A stretch of DNA of 64,000 nt. It comes from ATM1 sp003577165 (GTDB lineage Bacteria; Armatimonadota; Fimbriimonadia; Fimbriimonadales; ATM1). The notes under the pieces were generated by a model, which was given only the letters and a program-made list of their open reading frames with translations, did not search any database and was not told the DNA's origin. Below are positions 51,763 to 60,452 of this stretch, piece after piece. Within the stretch, counting starts at the first letter, position 1; every line of letters starts with the position of its first letter. The position numbers and the translations under genes were made by a program. The stretch is from NCBI GenBank assembly GCA_030263715.1, contig SZPM01000013.1:1-64000 (forward strand), written 5' to 3'.

Positions 51763-52596
51763 CAGTACTTCCCGCACGGCCTCCTCAAAGTTCGGATAGA
51801 GCGGTGCGATTCTGAAACCGAAGTGGGTGGCTCCTGCATTCGCGTGAACACCGGATACGCGATGAAGTCTGCAGACTTTCGAGAACTTTCCTGCGAGCAC
51901 CCAATCCGGCAGTTTCCTTTCTTCGGAGTCGGGGAGAAGCCACAAAGCCAGTCTGCGAAGCGTGACCCCGACTGGGTGAAGATAGAGTCGGTCCGCAGGA
52001 GCCACAGACACTTCGAATCTGAAGACGATTGCTGCATCCCTCAGTATGTGGCTCGCCGTCTTCGGTCCGACGGTTTTGGTTTCCTTGAAGCGTTCAAAGA
52101 TGGGCTCAACCTGTCGAGTTGCGCGGACTGTGTCCTCGATCCACGCGTGGAGGTTCCCGTGCCCGCGGGCGGCAAACGTCTCCATTGCGAGCGCCGCCAA
52201 TCCCGTCAAGACGGGTCGGGTTTGGGCCTCATCGACTCGCCGCTGCCGCTCGCCGCAGACCTCACAAAAACTCAGCCACAAAGCCTCGGTGTCGCCCGAA
52301 TCCAGGAAATCCTCGAACTCACTGTCCTCGAGAGTGCGGTCGAAGGCCTCAAGGAATGCCTCGCTGAGGAACTCCGGGTCCCCCCCTCGGCGAAGGGCGG
52401 CGTAGTAACCGATCAGGAGCCGGAAGGAGGACTCTGCATTGCTTAGGCCCTCACGGAGTTCATGCAGGTTGGTGAATTCCGCACCAATCGAAGCGTTCGC
52501 AGCTGGAAGCAGGCGTTCTTTTGCGTAGCCGGCCGCGAGGATTCCGGCCAACAGCCCTAAGGCTCGTGCAACCTCGTCCGAAGTGAGTCGAGGCAC
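51727..52596 (-). CDS. conserved-looking protein with helix-hairpin-helix-like motif
   Basis: 289 residues, no signal peptide. Most of the chain is helical (FERFKETKTVGPKTASHIL, residues ~170-190). VGPKTASHILRD resembles the HhH motif of DNA glycosylases and helicase-associated proteins, but no catalytic residue pattern is evident. GTG start 52596 follows the caspase-like gene by 23 nt. The function is unknown. Confidence 0.6.
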   Translation of the reverse strand: MPRLTSDEVARALGLLAGILAAGYAKERLLPAANASIGAEFTNLHELREGLSNAESSFRLLIGYYAALRRGGDPEFLSEAFLEAFDRTLEDSEFEDFLDSGDTEALWLSFCEVCGERQRRVDEAQTRPVLTGLAALAMETFAARGHGNLHAWIEDTVRATRQVEPIFERFKETKTVGPKTASHILRDAAIVFRFEVSVAPADRLYLHPVGVTLRRLALWLLPDSEERKLPDWVLAGKFSKVCRLHRVSGVHANAGATHFGFRIAPLYPNFEEAVREVLLRDSQPVRGNH

Positions 52597-52619
52597 ATCT
52601 TCAAGACGATTGGGCAGGC

Positions 52620-53909
52620 CTAAAATCTCGCGGCGCCGTCAAGACTGACGAGCACCGGGAGGGTAGGTGTCTGAAGACCCCCCGCCTGCGACGCGCCGGA
52701 ACGGACCTTGTAGAAGAGCTCCCAAGCGAAGTCGAGAATCGGAATCCGGTTGTTTCGGACCTCGCCTAAGACTTCTGCAAACGCCGCCGCGTAGACCCCG
52801 TGGGTCTCGCCGCCGATCGCCGCGGATTGGGTGCGTTCTCCCGGCGCAGTGCCGATGCACTGTGCGATCTTCCCAACAGCCGGCACGTCGCGCCCAAAGT
52901 ACACACCGCTATTGCCGACAGGTCTGTCCACTTGGAAGAACGAGAAGACTGACGCGGCCTTCGAAACGAATCGTTGGAACAACTCCGTCTTCAAGATGCC
53001 CTTGCCGCCTTCCGTTCCCACGAGATAGTCTCTGCCGTTCTCATCCGTGTGCACGTTGCCACTGTAGAAAATGAGGATCGTGCCGTTCTCCGGCATCCTA
53101 CTGCTCAATTGGTCCGCCGCCGCCGCGATCTGGTCCGACGTCGCGCCGGTCAAGACGACGATGTTGCTTTCCGCGTAGCCACCGTGCCGCATTAGCGCGG
53201 AACGGATGAGGTTCGCGTCTGCGGCACCGAATGAGCCTCCGGAAGCCGAGTTGTTGCCGACGATGAGCGCAAACTTGTAATCGAGAACTGGAACGACGCC
53301 GACCATGTCTCCAGGCGCGGGATTGAGGATGTCGTTGATGCGTCCGATCCCGGTCCCCTCCTCGCCCGGGGCTGCCGTGCCTTGGAGCACTCGCAAGTCA
53401 GCGAACTCGAGGACCTCGCGATCCACCTTGAATGACTTCGCGGGGTCCACCTTGTTCAGGCGTTCCTGCACTTTCGAACTCGTGCTGGTGTCGTTCGCCG
53501 CCGCGTACGCCGCAGCCAAGAATAGGAGCGACTCGATGCTCTCTTGACCACCGTTGATGAGCGTGTTGAAGCCTGAAATCGCGGTTTCCAAGTGCTGCTT
53601 TCGGACGGGCCCATCCGGGCTGGTGGCCGCGAGTTTGAAGGAGCAGTACGCCGCCGCAAAGTTGGGAGAGTAGGGGGAACCGTTGCGCCACGGTTGCCGG
53701 TCGAGGACGCTGCTGCCCACCGTGCTCGGCGACGCGCTATCTTGGGGACGATCCGCGATCGCGTCCAAGAACCGCTCGCGCGCTTTTGCCCAGTCACTCC
53801 TCTTCGCAGCTTCGAGGCCCTCTTGATAGGCATGCGCCCACTTTTGCGCAGTGGCAGAGACACTGGCGAGTGCGCAGAGAGAGAGAACGAGCGCCTTCTG
53901 TACCTTCAT
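52620..53909 (-). CDS. exported TPR plus caspase-fold-like protein, catalytic motifs degenerate
   Basis: 429 residues. Signal peptide (residues 1-22), TPR-like repeats to ~150, then a caspase-type (C14) domain from ~205: KFALIVGNNSA, ADANLIRSAL, GTILIFYSGNVH. Active C14 enzymes have SGHG for the His and DxCxSG for the Cys. Here they read SGNV (near residue 281) and VDRPVGNSG (near 328), so protease activity is doubtful. GAGGAA lies 6 nt before the ATG. It heads downstream from the PorV-like barrel gene. Confidence 0.75.
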   Translation of the reverse strand: MKVQKALVLSLCALASVSATAQKWAHAYQEGLEAAKRSDWAKARERFLDAIADRPQDSASPSTVGSSVLDRQPWRNGSPYSPNFAAAYCSFKLAATSPDGPVRKQHLETAISGFNTLINGGQESIESLLFLAAAYAAANDTSTSSKVQERLNKVDPAKSFKVDREVLEFADLRVLQGTAAPGEEGTGIGRINDILNPAPGDMVGVVPVLDYKFALIVGNNSASGGSFGAADANLIRSALMRHGGYAESNIVVLTGATSDQIAAAADQLSSRMPENGTILIFYSGNVHTDENGRDYLVGTEGGKGILKTELFQRFVSKAASVFSFFQVDRPVGNSGVYFGRDVPAVGKIAQCIGTAPGERTQSAAIGGETHGVYAAAFAEVLGEVRNNRIPILDFAWELFYKVRSGASQAGGLQTPTLPVLVSLDGAARF

Positions 53910-53922
53910 ACGAATTCCTCGG

Positions 53923-55077
53923 TTAGCGATTAAAGAACGTCATGGAGATCGCAAGGTCGGGTCGGCTTTGTCCGGAAGCCGTGGCAATCGACAAGTCGAT
54001 CGTCCAGTCGCCGCTAGTCGGCCTGTACCCTACGCCGAATGTAAAGACGTCGCGGTTTGCGAATCCCTCCCCGGCTTCTTGCACGGATCGGAAGCCGACG
54101 CGGAACGGGATGTAGCCGAACGCCTGGGACCAGTTGTATTCGACTCCGCCGCCAAATGCGAGTTGCGAGTCCCTCTCCAGAATTCGACCGTCGTTGGCCG
54201 GGAAGAAGTACGAAGCGTCTATGCCGCCTACGAGATAGTCTCGGCCTCCGCGCAGTCCATCTCGCCGGAACACGAGGCCTGCCTGAAGCCTGGCGGGAAT
54301 CGTGTCGCCGTACGGCTCGCCATCTTCGACGTCGTTAAGTTGGATTTCAGATCGGTAGCTGAGCCCGAAGGAGACGTTCGGGTTGGACGGAGGGACGAAT
54401 TGGACTCCGACGATGCCGCCGAGCCCGAATCCATTCGAGGACACTTCCGTAAGCGTCTCGCTGATCAGGCCGCCCGAGCCGTCCTCAGTGCGAACAAACA
54501 CGTCGTTATTCAGGTTCTGTCGTGCGAACACGATGCCGACGCCGAACGTGGTCCCTCTTCCGCTCCCCGTCCCATATGCGAGTGTGACGAACTCGGTGTA
54601 GACCTTCAGGAAGTCGATGAACGTGGTAACGACCGTCGGATCCCCAGGGTCTCCGCTGTGCAGATCGCTGTCATTTCTGGCGTCGTCGCGAATCCAGCCG
54701 CCGACAGCATAACTTAGACCGAGAACTCCCTTGCCGAACGGCGTAGCGACTCCGGCAAACGTGATCGCATTCGACCCGTACTGGCCGTCCGCGCTCCTGT
54801 CCGGGTCAACGAAGGACCCCGACACACTGGTATCCGATCCAGGTCGGTTTCGGAAGTCCATTTGAACCGTCGTGCTGCTGATGTGAGCCAGGCCCGCCGG
54901 ATTCCAGTAACTCGCGCTCGGGTCTGAAGAGTTCGAGTAGGTGCCCCCACCCATACCCATCGCTCGGCCGCCCATCTCGAACGCGTTCAGCAGATCAGGC
55001 ACCTGAGCGTTCGAAATCGTGCCCAGCAGAATGAGCGCAACTCCCGCTGCGCTCCGCGTCCATGCGTCGTATTTCAT
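53923..55077 (-). CDS. PorV/OmpP1-like outer-membrane beta-barrel protein
   Basis: 384 residues with a signal peptide. The N-terminal plug-like motif AFEMGGRAMGMGGG, followed by SDPSASYWNPAGLA, is typical of the UPF0164/PorV/PorQ group within the FadL-like superfamily. Repeated amphipathic strands end in FDLSIATASG-like segments. It probably takes part in cell-surface protein handling. It lies 13 nt upstream of the caspase-like gene. Confidence 0.85.
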   Translation of the reverse strand: MKYDAWTRSAAGVALILLGTISNAQVPDLLNAFEMGGRAMGMGGGTYSNSSDPSASYWNPAGLAHISSTTVQMDFRNRPGSDTSVSGSFVDPDRSADGQYGSNAITFAGVATPFGKGVLGLSYAVGGWIRDDARNDSDLHSGDPGDPTVVTTFIDFLKVYTEFVTLAYGTGSGRGTTFGVGIVFARQNLNNDVFVRTEDGSGGLISETLTEVSSNGFGLGGIVGVQFVPPSNPNVSFGLSYRSEIQLNDVEDGEPYGDTIPARLQAGLVFRRDGLRGGRDYLVGGIDASYFFPANDGRILERDSQLAFGGGVEYNWSQAFGYIPFRVGFRSVQEAGEGFANRDVFTFGVGYRPTSGDWTIDLSIATASGQSRPDLAISMTFFNR

Positions 55078-55125
55078 CCTGTTTTCCCTTCCTCCTACGG
55101 AATGTAGAACTCTTCTCTTGCCAGA

Positions 55126-56130
55126 CTACCTGCCTCGACCCCGCCCCCGCGAGTACTGCAGCGGCACTTCCTGGATGACCGTCGGGTTTCCGGCCTTGTC
55201 GACTACTGTGATGACGAGTTTGAAGTTGGACACGCCCTCTGGGAGCCGCAACCGGACTCTACCCATCCATCTCGAAGTGGTGTCGTTGACTTGGCCATAT
55301 CGAAGCCTCGAAACGCGCTTCACCAACGTGCCATCGAGCAATCGAATCTCAACTAAGATTCCAGAGATTGAAACGGAGTTGTGCGCCGCGTCAGCAACGT
55401 CGAACGCGACGCCAAGCGTCGAAAGCGGCGGAATCTGCTGATCGGTCCTCGGCGTCAGCACGGTCACAGTCGGTGACTGCCGATCAAGAAACACCGAGAC
55501 GGTGATCTCCTGTTGATTTTGCGCCAGGTCCTTGATGATGAATTTGATTTCCTGCTCCCCATCGTCCTCGATGTTGGAGGTGTCCCAGGTGACGGAGATG
55601 GTGGGCGTGTTGCCCGTGTTGAACGGAATGTCTTGGTTGTTCACTGTCACTCGCCACGAGTCGAGATTGAGTTCTTCGATTTCCGCGGTGATCGTGACGA
55701 TGCCGTTCACGAAACTGTTGTTCTGCGGCGTGTGATCTGTCAGTTCGGGCTTCTTCCGGTCAAGAGTTACGGTCAAGTCAACGTCGTTGTATACGTTCCC
55801 CTGTTCCGTTGCCGTGACGTGGATGTCGTAGAGCCCCTCATCGAATGCGTCGCTCGGATTCCAGGTGAGGGAGCCGCTGGCGTCTCCATTGGAGTCGGGC
55901 GTGACTCGTGTTTCAATGGCCGTCGCGCCTCCACCCACTTGGGCCGTGATCTCGGCCCGAACCGTGACTTCTCGCACGCCGTTGTCAATCCTGAAACTGA
56001 TCGTGGTCGTCGACCCGACGAACGCTCCGTCGGCCGGGCTGGTCACGATGAGCACGCCCTGACTTAAGGCGGCCTGCGCGCTGAGCACGGCGCCTGCCAG
56101 CGCGACGGTCTTCCATAACAGTGTTTTCAT
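55126..56130 (-). CDS. exported multi-domain Ig-like protein
   Basis: 334 residues. After a signal peptide (AGAVLSAQAALS) come three Ig/FN3-like domains with recurring motifs such as VTSPADGAFV, LDRKKPELTDHTPQNNSFV and LDRQSPTVTVLTPRTDQQI. The C-terminus is Arg/Gly-rich (SRGRGRGR). It may be a surface or adhesion protein. It is probably part of a unit with the barrel and caspase-like genes; the gap is 48 nt. Confidence 0.72.
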   Translation of the reverse strand: MKTLLWKTVALAGAVLSAQAALSQGVLIVTSPADGAFVGSTTTISFRIDNGVREVTVRAEITAQVGGGATAIETRVTPDSNGDASGSLTWNPSDAFDEGLYDIHVTATEQGNVYNDVDLTVTLDRKKPELTDHTPQNNSFVNGIVTITAEIEELNLDSWRVTVNNQDIPFNTGNTPTISVTWDTSNIEDDGEQEIKFIIKDLAQNQQEITVSVFLDRQSPTVTVLTPRTDQQIPPLSTLGVAFDVADAAHNSVSISGILVEIRLLDGTLVKRVSRLRYGQVNDTTSRWMGRVRLRLPEGVSNFKLVITVVDKAGNPTVIQEVPLQYSRGRGRGR

Positions 56131-56209
56131 GATTCTTTACCTACCTCTTCGAGGGCGCGAACGAGCCCGGGCGGCCGGTGCCCGAGAGTGTCCAGACTCA
56201 TAGACGGAC
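56131..56209 (-). other. 79-nt gap after the HAD gene with a weak hairpin
   Basis: CGGGC-GGCCGGT-GCCCG is the only notable structure. It may be a weak terminator for the sugar operon, or merely GC-rich sequence. Confidence 0.25.
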
Positions 56210-57034
56210 TCACACCACCTGAGATTGTCCACGATTTTCAAGTAGAAGGTCAATGAACTGGGCGACACCGCCCTCGTCATTCGTACCTACTACAACGTCG
56301 GCTGCCGCCTGAACCTCCGGTAGGGCGTTGCCGACCGCCGCTCCGAACCCGGCCCACCGGACCATCTCGAGGTCGTTCTCGTAGTCGCCGATGGCGGCGA
56401 CCTCGTCGCGAGCGATCCCAAGCCGCTCCGCCAGGGCGCCGAGCCCGGTTGCCTTCGAGCATTCTGCGGGGAGGAACTCCAGGTACTCCGCCTCCGACAC
56501 CGTGACAGACGACCGATCCGGGCCTACGGTTTCCGACAGGCCACTTCGGGCCCTCGCGACCTCCTCGGGTTCACCCATGACGACCAGCTTGATCGGCTCG
56601 AAGGAGTAAAGAGCCTCCCAGCCCACGAACCGGTGGTCCGGCTGTCGGGCGCGGGAGAGATAGGTTCCCGCGTAAGCGTCCGGCTCCGCGAACCAGATCG
56701 CCCCCTCCGCGTACACGTGGACGTGGTGGTCGTGGGCTCGGCAGTAGTCGAGGATTCGGCGCGAGACCTCCGGATGGCACGTCCGCTCGACAACCGTCTG
56801 GCCGTTGCCGTCGATGACGAGCGCACCGTTGCAGGCCACCAAGGGAGTGGACAGTTTGAGGTGATCGGCGAAGCGTGCCATCCCGGACGCGATTCGGCCG
56901 CTGGCGAGAACGACCGTGATGCCCGCTTCCCAGGCTCTGCGGACTGCGCGGCGATTCGCCTCCGGGATTTCCCGGTTCGAATCGAGGAGTGTGAAGTCGA
57001 GGTCTACCGCGAGAAGCCGAATCGGTTTAGACAC
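56210..57034 (-). CDS. HAD-superfamily Cof-type phosphatase
   Basis: About 274 residues. The catalytic motif is LAVDLDFTLLD. VVLASGRIASGM (motif II) and IGDYENDLEMVRWAGFG (motif IV) follow, with the large cap domain in between. It is a sugar-phosphate or phosphoglycolate-like phosphatase. GTG 57034 overlaps the aminotransferase stop, and the motif begins right after this start. Confidence 0.9.
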   Translation of the reverse strand: MSKPIRLLAVDLDFTLLDSNREIPEANRRAVRRAWEAGITVVLASGRIASGMARFADHLKLSTPLVACNGALVIDGNGQTVVERTCHPEVSRRILDYCRAHDHHVHVYAEGAIWFAEPDAYAGTYLSRARQPDHRFVGWEALYSFEPIKLVVMGEPEEVARARSGLSETVGPDRSSVTVSEAEYLEFLPAECSKATGLGALAERLGIARDEVAAIGDYENDLEMVRWAGFGAAVGNALPEVQAAADVVVGTNDEGGVAQFIDLLLENRGQSQVV

Positions 57035-58148
57035 CGGCTTTCGCCACCGCAAAATGCCGTGCCACGTCTGCAGCATATTCCACCTGTTCCGTCGTCAGGT
57101 GCGGCTGGACCGGCAGAGAAAGAACTTCTCTGCATGCTCGCTCCGAAACGGGGAAGTCGCCTTCGCGATACCCGAGGTACGCATAGGCGGGCTGCAGGTG
57201 CAGCGGGATAGGGTAGTAGATCGCGCTCGCGACACCATGTTCGCCGAGGTAAGCCTTGAACTCATCCCGGCGCGAGCAGCGGACCGTGTATTGGTGATAG
57301 GTGTGATACGTGGTGCCGCTCACAATCGCGGGGGGGGTGATGTCCGTCTCGGCGAGCGCACGATCATAGATACGAGCGTGGATGTTCCTCGCTTCGTTCC
57401 ACTGCGCGAGTTTCGTAAACTTCACCCGAAGCACAGCAGCCTGAATCTCGTCCATCCGGCTCGTGTGTCCAATGTCATCGTAAAGATACTGTTGTTTCGC
57501 CATCCCGTGGACGCGAAGGTTGCGGCTTCTGTCGGCGATATCCTGGTCGTTTGTCAGAATCATCCCTGCGTCACCCGCAGCGCCGAGATTCTTGGTTGGG
57601 AAGAAACTGAGTGCGGCCGCGATACCCCAGTTTCCATTCGGCTTCCCATTTCTCGTGCTCCCGATGGACTGCGCCGCGTCCTCTAAGACGAGGAGGTTCT
57701 TCGCCTCGGCGATCTCCATGATGGACTCCATGTCCGCGATCTGCCCGAACAGGTGGATGGGCAGAATGGCCTTCGTTCTTGGCGAGATGGCGCGCTCGAT
57801 CTGGGAGACGTCGATGTTATAGGAGTCCGAGGTGATGTCGACGAAGACCGGCTTCCCACCGTTCTGAATGATGGCCTCGATCGTCGCGACGAACGTAAAT
57901 GGCGTCGTGATGACCTCGTCGCCCTCGCTGATGCCCATCGCTTGAAGCCCAATCTTGAGGGCGTCGGTGCCGCTGTTGCAGGCGATTCCGTAACGGCAGT
58001 TGCACGATGCGGCGATCTCTTCCTCCAGGAGCCTAACGTTTTCCCCCGACGCGTAGTTGCCGCTTGACAGCACGGACAGAACGGCCGCGTCCAGGTCTTC
58101 CTTCAACTCTTCGTATTGCGATCTTAAATCGACAAGCGGTACTTTCAT
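57027..58148 (-). CDS. DegT/DnrJ/EryC1/StrS family sugar aminotransferase
   Basis: About 373 residues. The PLP lysine is in SFFPTKNLGAAGDAGMI. VPLVDLRSQYEEL at the start, GTDALKIGLQA and VLEDAAQSIGST are family marks. These enzymes aminate keto-sugar nucleotides for surface glycans. AAGGAG precedes the ATG at 58148; the frame runs further upstream into the nucleotidyltransferase gene. Confidence 0.92.
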   Translation of the reverse strand: MKVPLVDLRSQYEELKEDLDAAVLSVLSSGNYASGENVRLLEEEIAASCNCRYGIACNSGTDALKIGLQAMGISEGDEVITTPFTFVATIEAIIQNGGKPVFVDITSDSYNIDVSQIERAISPRTKAILPIHLFGQIADMESIMEIAEAKNLLVLEDAAQSIGSTRNGKPNGNWGIAAALSFFPTKNLGAAGDAGMILTNDQDIADRSRNLRVHGMAKQQYLYDDIGHTSRMDEIQAAVLRVKFTKLAQWNEARNIHARIYDRALAETDITPPAIVSGTTYHTYHQYTVRCSRRDEFKAYLGEHGVASAIYYPIPLHLQPAYAYLGYREGDFPVSERACREVLSLPVQPHLTTEQVEYAADVARHFAVAKAGV

Positions 58149-58158
58149 CTCAGACTCC

Positions 58159-59190
58159 TTACGACGACATCCCTCCGACTCTGGAGTAGGCCGTAACCAC
58201 CGACCCCGGTCCCAGAGCAGAGTTCGAAACGACGGCGAATTCACGAATCAAAGCGTTCTCGCAGACCACGCTGTTCTCGACCGTTGCGCCGGACTCGATT
58301 TGGGCTCCATCGAGCACCGCCGATCCTAATACGACGGCGCCTTCACCTATTTTGACGGACGGCCCAATCGAAGATGCGCCGCCGATCTTGGCGGTTTTGT
58401 GGATTTCCGCGGTCGGGTGGATTGCCGATCCGTCGGTCTTGGGCAGTTCGCGTGCGGACGGGATGACGCCCTCGATAACGGCGCGGACGGCATCCAGGTA
58501 CTGGGAAGGGCGCCCGATGTCGATCCAAAACTCGGATTGCACGTCGCCGAGGACGCGGGCCCCTTCCCCGATCAGTCGAGGAAACACGTCCCTCTCGACG
58601 TTGCTCCGGCCCACCGGAAACCGGTCGAGCACCGCTCGAGACAGAACGTAGAGCCCGGCGTTGATGAAGTCCGACCCGCCTTCATCCGACGCGAGCCTGC
58701 GCTTTTGCTCCTCGGTTGGCTCCAAGAACGCGAGCACGCGATCGTCTTCAGAAATCGGAACCACGCCATAGGCGTGTGGGCGTTGAGCCTCGATCAGCGT
58801 AAGGGTGACGTCGCCCCCTCGCCCCCGGTGACGGTTTACGATTGCCCCGATGTCGAAGCCATGAATCGTGTCGCCGTTAAAAACGACGCAGTCGTCTGGT
58901 TTCAGGGCGTCGTAGGCGTTACGAATCGCCCCCCCTGTGTCGAGCGGTTCCGACTCGGTGGCGTAAATCAACTCCATCCCATATGCGCTTCCGTCTCCCA
59001 ACTGCTCTTGGATGACATCCGCCATGTAATTGGTCGCAAAGCAGACCGTGGTGATACCGGCCGATCGGAGATACATCAGTTGGTATTCGAGAAGGGGAGC
59101 ATTGACGATCGGCACGAGGGGTTTCGGACGTAAGAGTGTGAGGGGCCGCAAGCGCGTCCCGAGCCCGCCGGCGATGATAATGCCCTTCAC
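58159..59190 (-). CDS. sugar nucleotidyltransferase with left-handed beta-helix tail
   Basis: 343 residues. The nucleotidyltransferase signature is IAGGLGTRLRPLTLLRPKPL. Residues ~250-335 form hexapeptide repeats (IGPSVKIGEGAVVLGSAVL). It activates a sugar-1-phosphate as NDP-sugar, perhaps mannose- or glucose-type. It leads the operon with DegT and HAD genes. The GTG start is 6 nt from a -10-like TATGCT. Confidence 0.9.
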   Translation of the reverse strand: MKGIIIAGGLGTRLRPLTLLRPKPLVPIVNAPLLEYQLMYLRSAGITTVCFATNYMADVIQEQLGDGSAYGMELIYATESEPLDTGGAIRNAYDALKPDDCVVFNGDTIHGFDIGAIVNRHRGRGGDVTLTLIEAQRPHAYGVVPISEDDRVLAFLEPTEEQKRRLASDEGGSDFINAGLYVLSRAVLDRFPVGRSNVERDVFPRLIGEGARVLGDVQSEFWIDIGRPSQYLDAVRAVIEGVIPSARELPKTDGSAIHPTAEIHKTAKIGGASSIGPSVKIGEGAVVLGSAVLDGAQIESGATVENSVVCENALIREFAVVSNSALGPGSVVTAYSRVGGMSS

Positions 59191-59196
59191 AGATTC

Positions 59197-59202
59197 AGCA
59201 TA
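59197..59202 (-). promoter_or_regulatory. candidate -10 box of the sugar-nucleotide operon
   Basis: TATGCT on the minus strand, 6 nt upstream of the GTG at 59190; no -35 box is recognised. Confidence 0.4.
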
Positions 59203-59217
59203 CCGAGAGGGCCGTAC

Positions 59218-59847
59218 TCACTTCTGTTGGAGAATCTCCAAGACCGCTCCCGAGACTCCGTTCAAGATGAACTGCACGCCGATTACGGCGTTCAGAAGGC
59301 CCATGAGCCGTGAGACGACCTGTTGGCCCTGCGGCCCCAATCGGGAGACGATGTGAGGCGAAAGCGCGAGAACGACGAACGTGGCGACCACGTTGCCGAG
59401 AATCGCAAGGACAAGGGCAAACTGATACGGCCCCGCCGTCGCCTGCCCGGTCAGCACCATGACGGTGGAAATCGCGCCTGCGCCGGCGATCAACGGGATG
59501 CCGATGGGCACGATGCTGGGGTCCGAGTCTGACGGCCCAGCGTCCGCATCCACGTCACGCATCCCGAGGAGTTCGCGCAGTGCCATCAAAGTGAAGAGAA
59601 GGCCGCCGGCGATTCGGAATGCGTGAACGGTGATCCCGAAGAACGCGAGAATCGCCCCACCCGCGGCTGCGAACACGGCGAGCACAATCGCCGCCGTCAG
59701 TGCCGCCCGCAAGGCCACCCTCCGTCGCTCTCGCAGCGACTTGTCGCGCGTGAGGCCGACGAACACGGGCGCAGCAGAGACTGGGTTAATAACGGCGAAC
59801 AGGGAAGTGAAGGCGAGCACGCCGAAGTCGAGGGCTCCCGATGTCAC
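59218..59847 (-). CDS. MarC family integral membrane protein
   Basis: 209 residues, about six transmembrane helices. FAVINPVSAAPVFVGLT near the start and GIPLIAGAGAISTVMVL are typical of MarC/UPF0056. The function of the family is unsettled. A GTG start overlaps the stop of the Lrp gene by GTGA. Confidence 0.87.
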   Translation of the reverse strand: MTSGALDFGVLAFTSLFAVINPVSAAPVFVGLTRDKSLRERRRVALRAALTAAIVLAVFAAAGGAILAFFGITVHAFRIAGGLLFTLMALRELLGMRDVDADAGPSDSDPSIVPIGIPLIAGAGAISTVMVLTGQATAGPYQFALVLAILGNVVATFVVLALSPHIVSRLGPQGQQVVSRLMGLLNAVIGVQFILNGVSGAVLEILQQK

Positions 59848-60326
59848 AGACGTGCCGGCTCCCGAGTGCCGATGGGCAGTTCAGTGGTCGATTTCGGTGA
59901 CGAAAGAACGAACTTGGTGTTGACCCTTTGAACGCCCTCGATGGCGCACAGTTTCTCGAGCAAGAAGCGCTCGTAGTCGGCGGGGCTTCGCGCCACGATC
60001 TTAAGGAGGAAGTCCTCATCGCCGGCAAGGTGATGGCACTCAAGCACCTCCGGGAGGTCCGACACGGCAGCCACGAACCGGTCGGTCGCCTCTCGACCAT
60101 GAGACACCATGACGACGCTCACGAAGACCGTGACCTGGAGCCCGAGGCTCTCCGGGTCAAGGATGGCCGCGTAGCGGCGGATGATCCCGGCGTCCTCAAG
60201 TTTCCGAACCCGCTGAAGCGTCGGAGCGGGCGTGAGCCCGACTCGCACCGCCAGGTCGGAATTGGTCACCCTGCCTTCCGACTGGAGGGTCGCGAGGATG
60301 CTCAAATCCACTGTGTCCAGGTGCAT
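59844..60326 (-). CDS. Lrp/AsnC family transcription regulator
   Basis: About 160 residues. HTH residues ~5-50 (LDTVDLSILATLQSEGRVTN, TPAPTLQRVRKLEDAGII) and the RAM effector domain after ~65. It probably senses an amino acid and controls marC or the divergent pdxS. ATG 60326 is supported by TTCAAA-N17-TATATT ending 6 nt upstream; the frame extends upstream into non-homologous sequence. Confidence 0.9.
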   Translation of the reverse strand: MHLDTVDLSILATLQSEGRVTNSDLAVRVGLTPAPTLQRVRKLEDAGIIRRYAAILDPESLGLQVTVFVSVVMVSHGREATDRFVAAVSDLPEVLECHHLAGDEDFLLKIVARSPADYERFLLEKLCAIEGVQRVNTKFVLSSPKSTTELPIGTREPARL

Positions 60327-60332
60327 ATGCAA

Positions 60333-60361
60333 AATATAATACCGTATTCCGTCGCTTTGAA
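60333..60361 (-). promoter_or_regulatory. promoter of the Lrp-marC operon
   Basis: TTCAAA (60361-60356), 17-nt spacer, TATATT (60338-60333), then 6 nt to the ATG at 60326. The transcript is probably leaderless. The 69-nt gap also holds the divergent pdxS leader promoter. Confidence 0.55.
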
Positions 60362-60383
60362 GATAGATTTTTGTGTTTGCTGG

Positions 60384-60389
60384 TACTAT
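60384..60389 (+). promoter_or_regulatory. candidate -10 box for the pdxS leader peptide
   Basis: TACTAT, 6 nt before the ATG at 60396. The -35 region is AT-rich (TTTTTGTG) without a clear hexamer. Confidence 0.45.
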
Positions 60390-60395
60390 CGCCGC

Positions 60396-60452
60396 ATGCC
60401 CGGGAACTCGCAGGCGAGCCCCGAGGCGAATCATAATTGGAGTCGAGCATGA
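60396..60452 (+). CDS. 18-codon leader ORF overlapping pdxS
   Basis: ATG at 60396 encodes MPGNSQASPEANHNWSRA and ends with TGA that overlaps the pdxS ATG by ATGA. A -10-like TACTAT lies 6 nt upstream, so the leader could be translated from a leaderless mRNA and coupled to pdxS. It could be a chance ORF. A possible independent -10, CATAAT, lies within it (60432-60437). Confidence 0.45.
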   Translation: MPGNSQASPEANHNWSRA

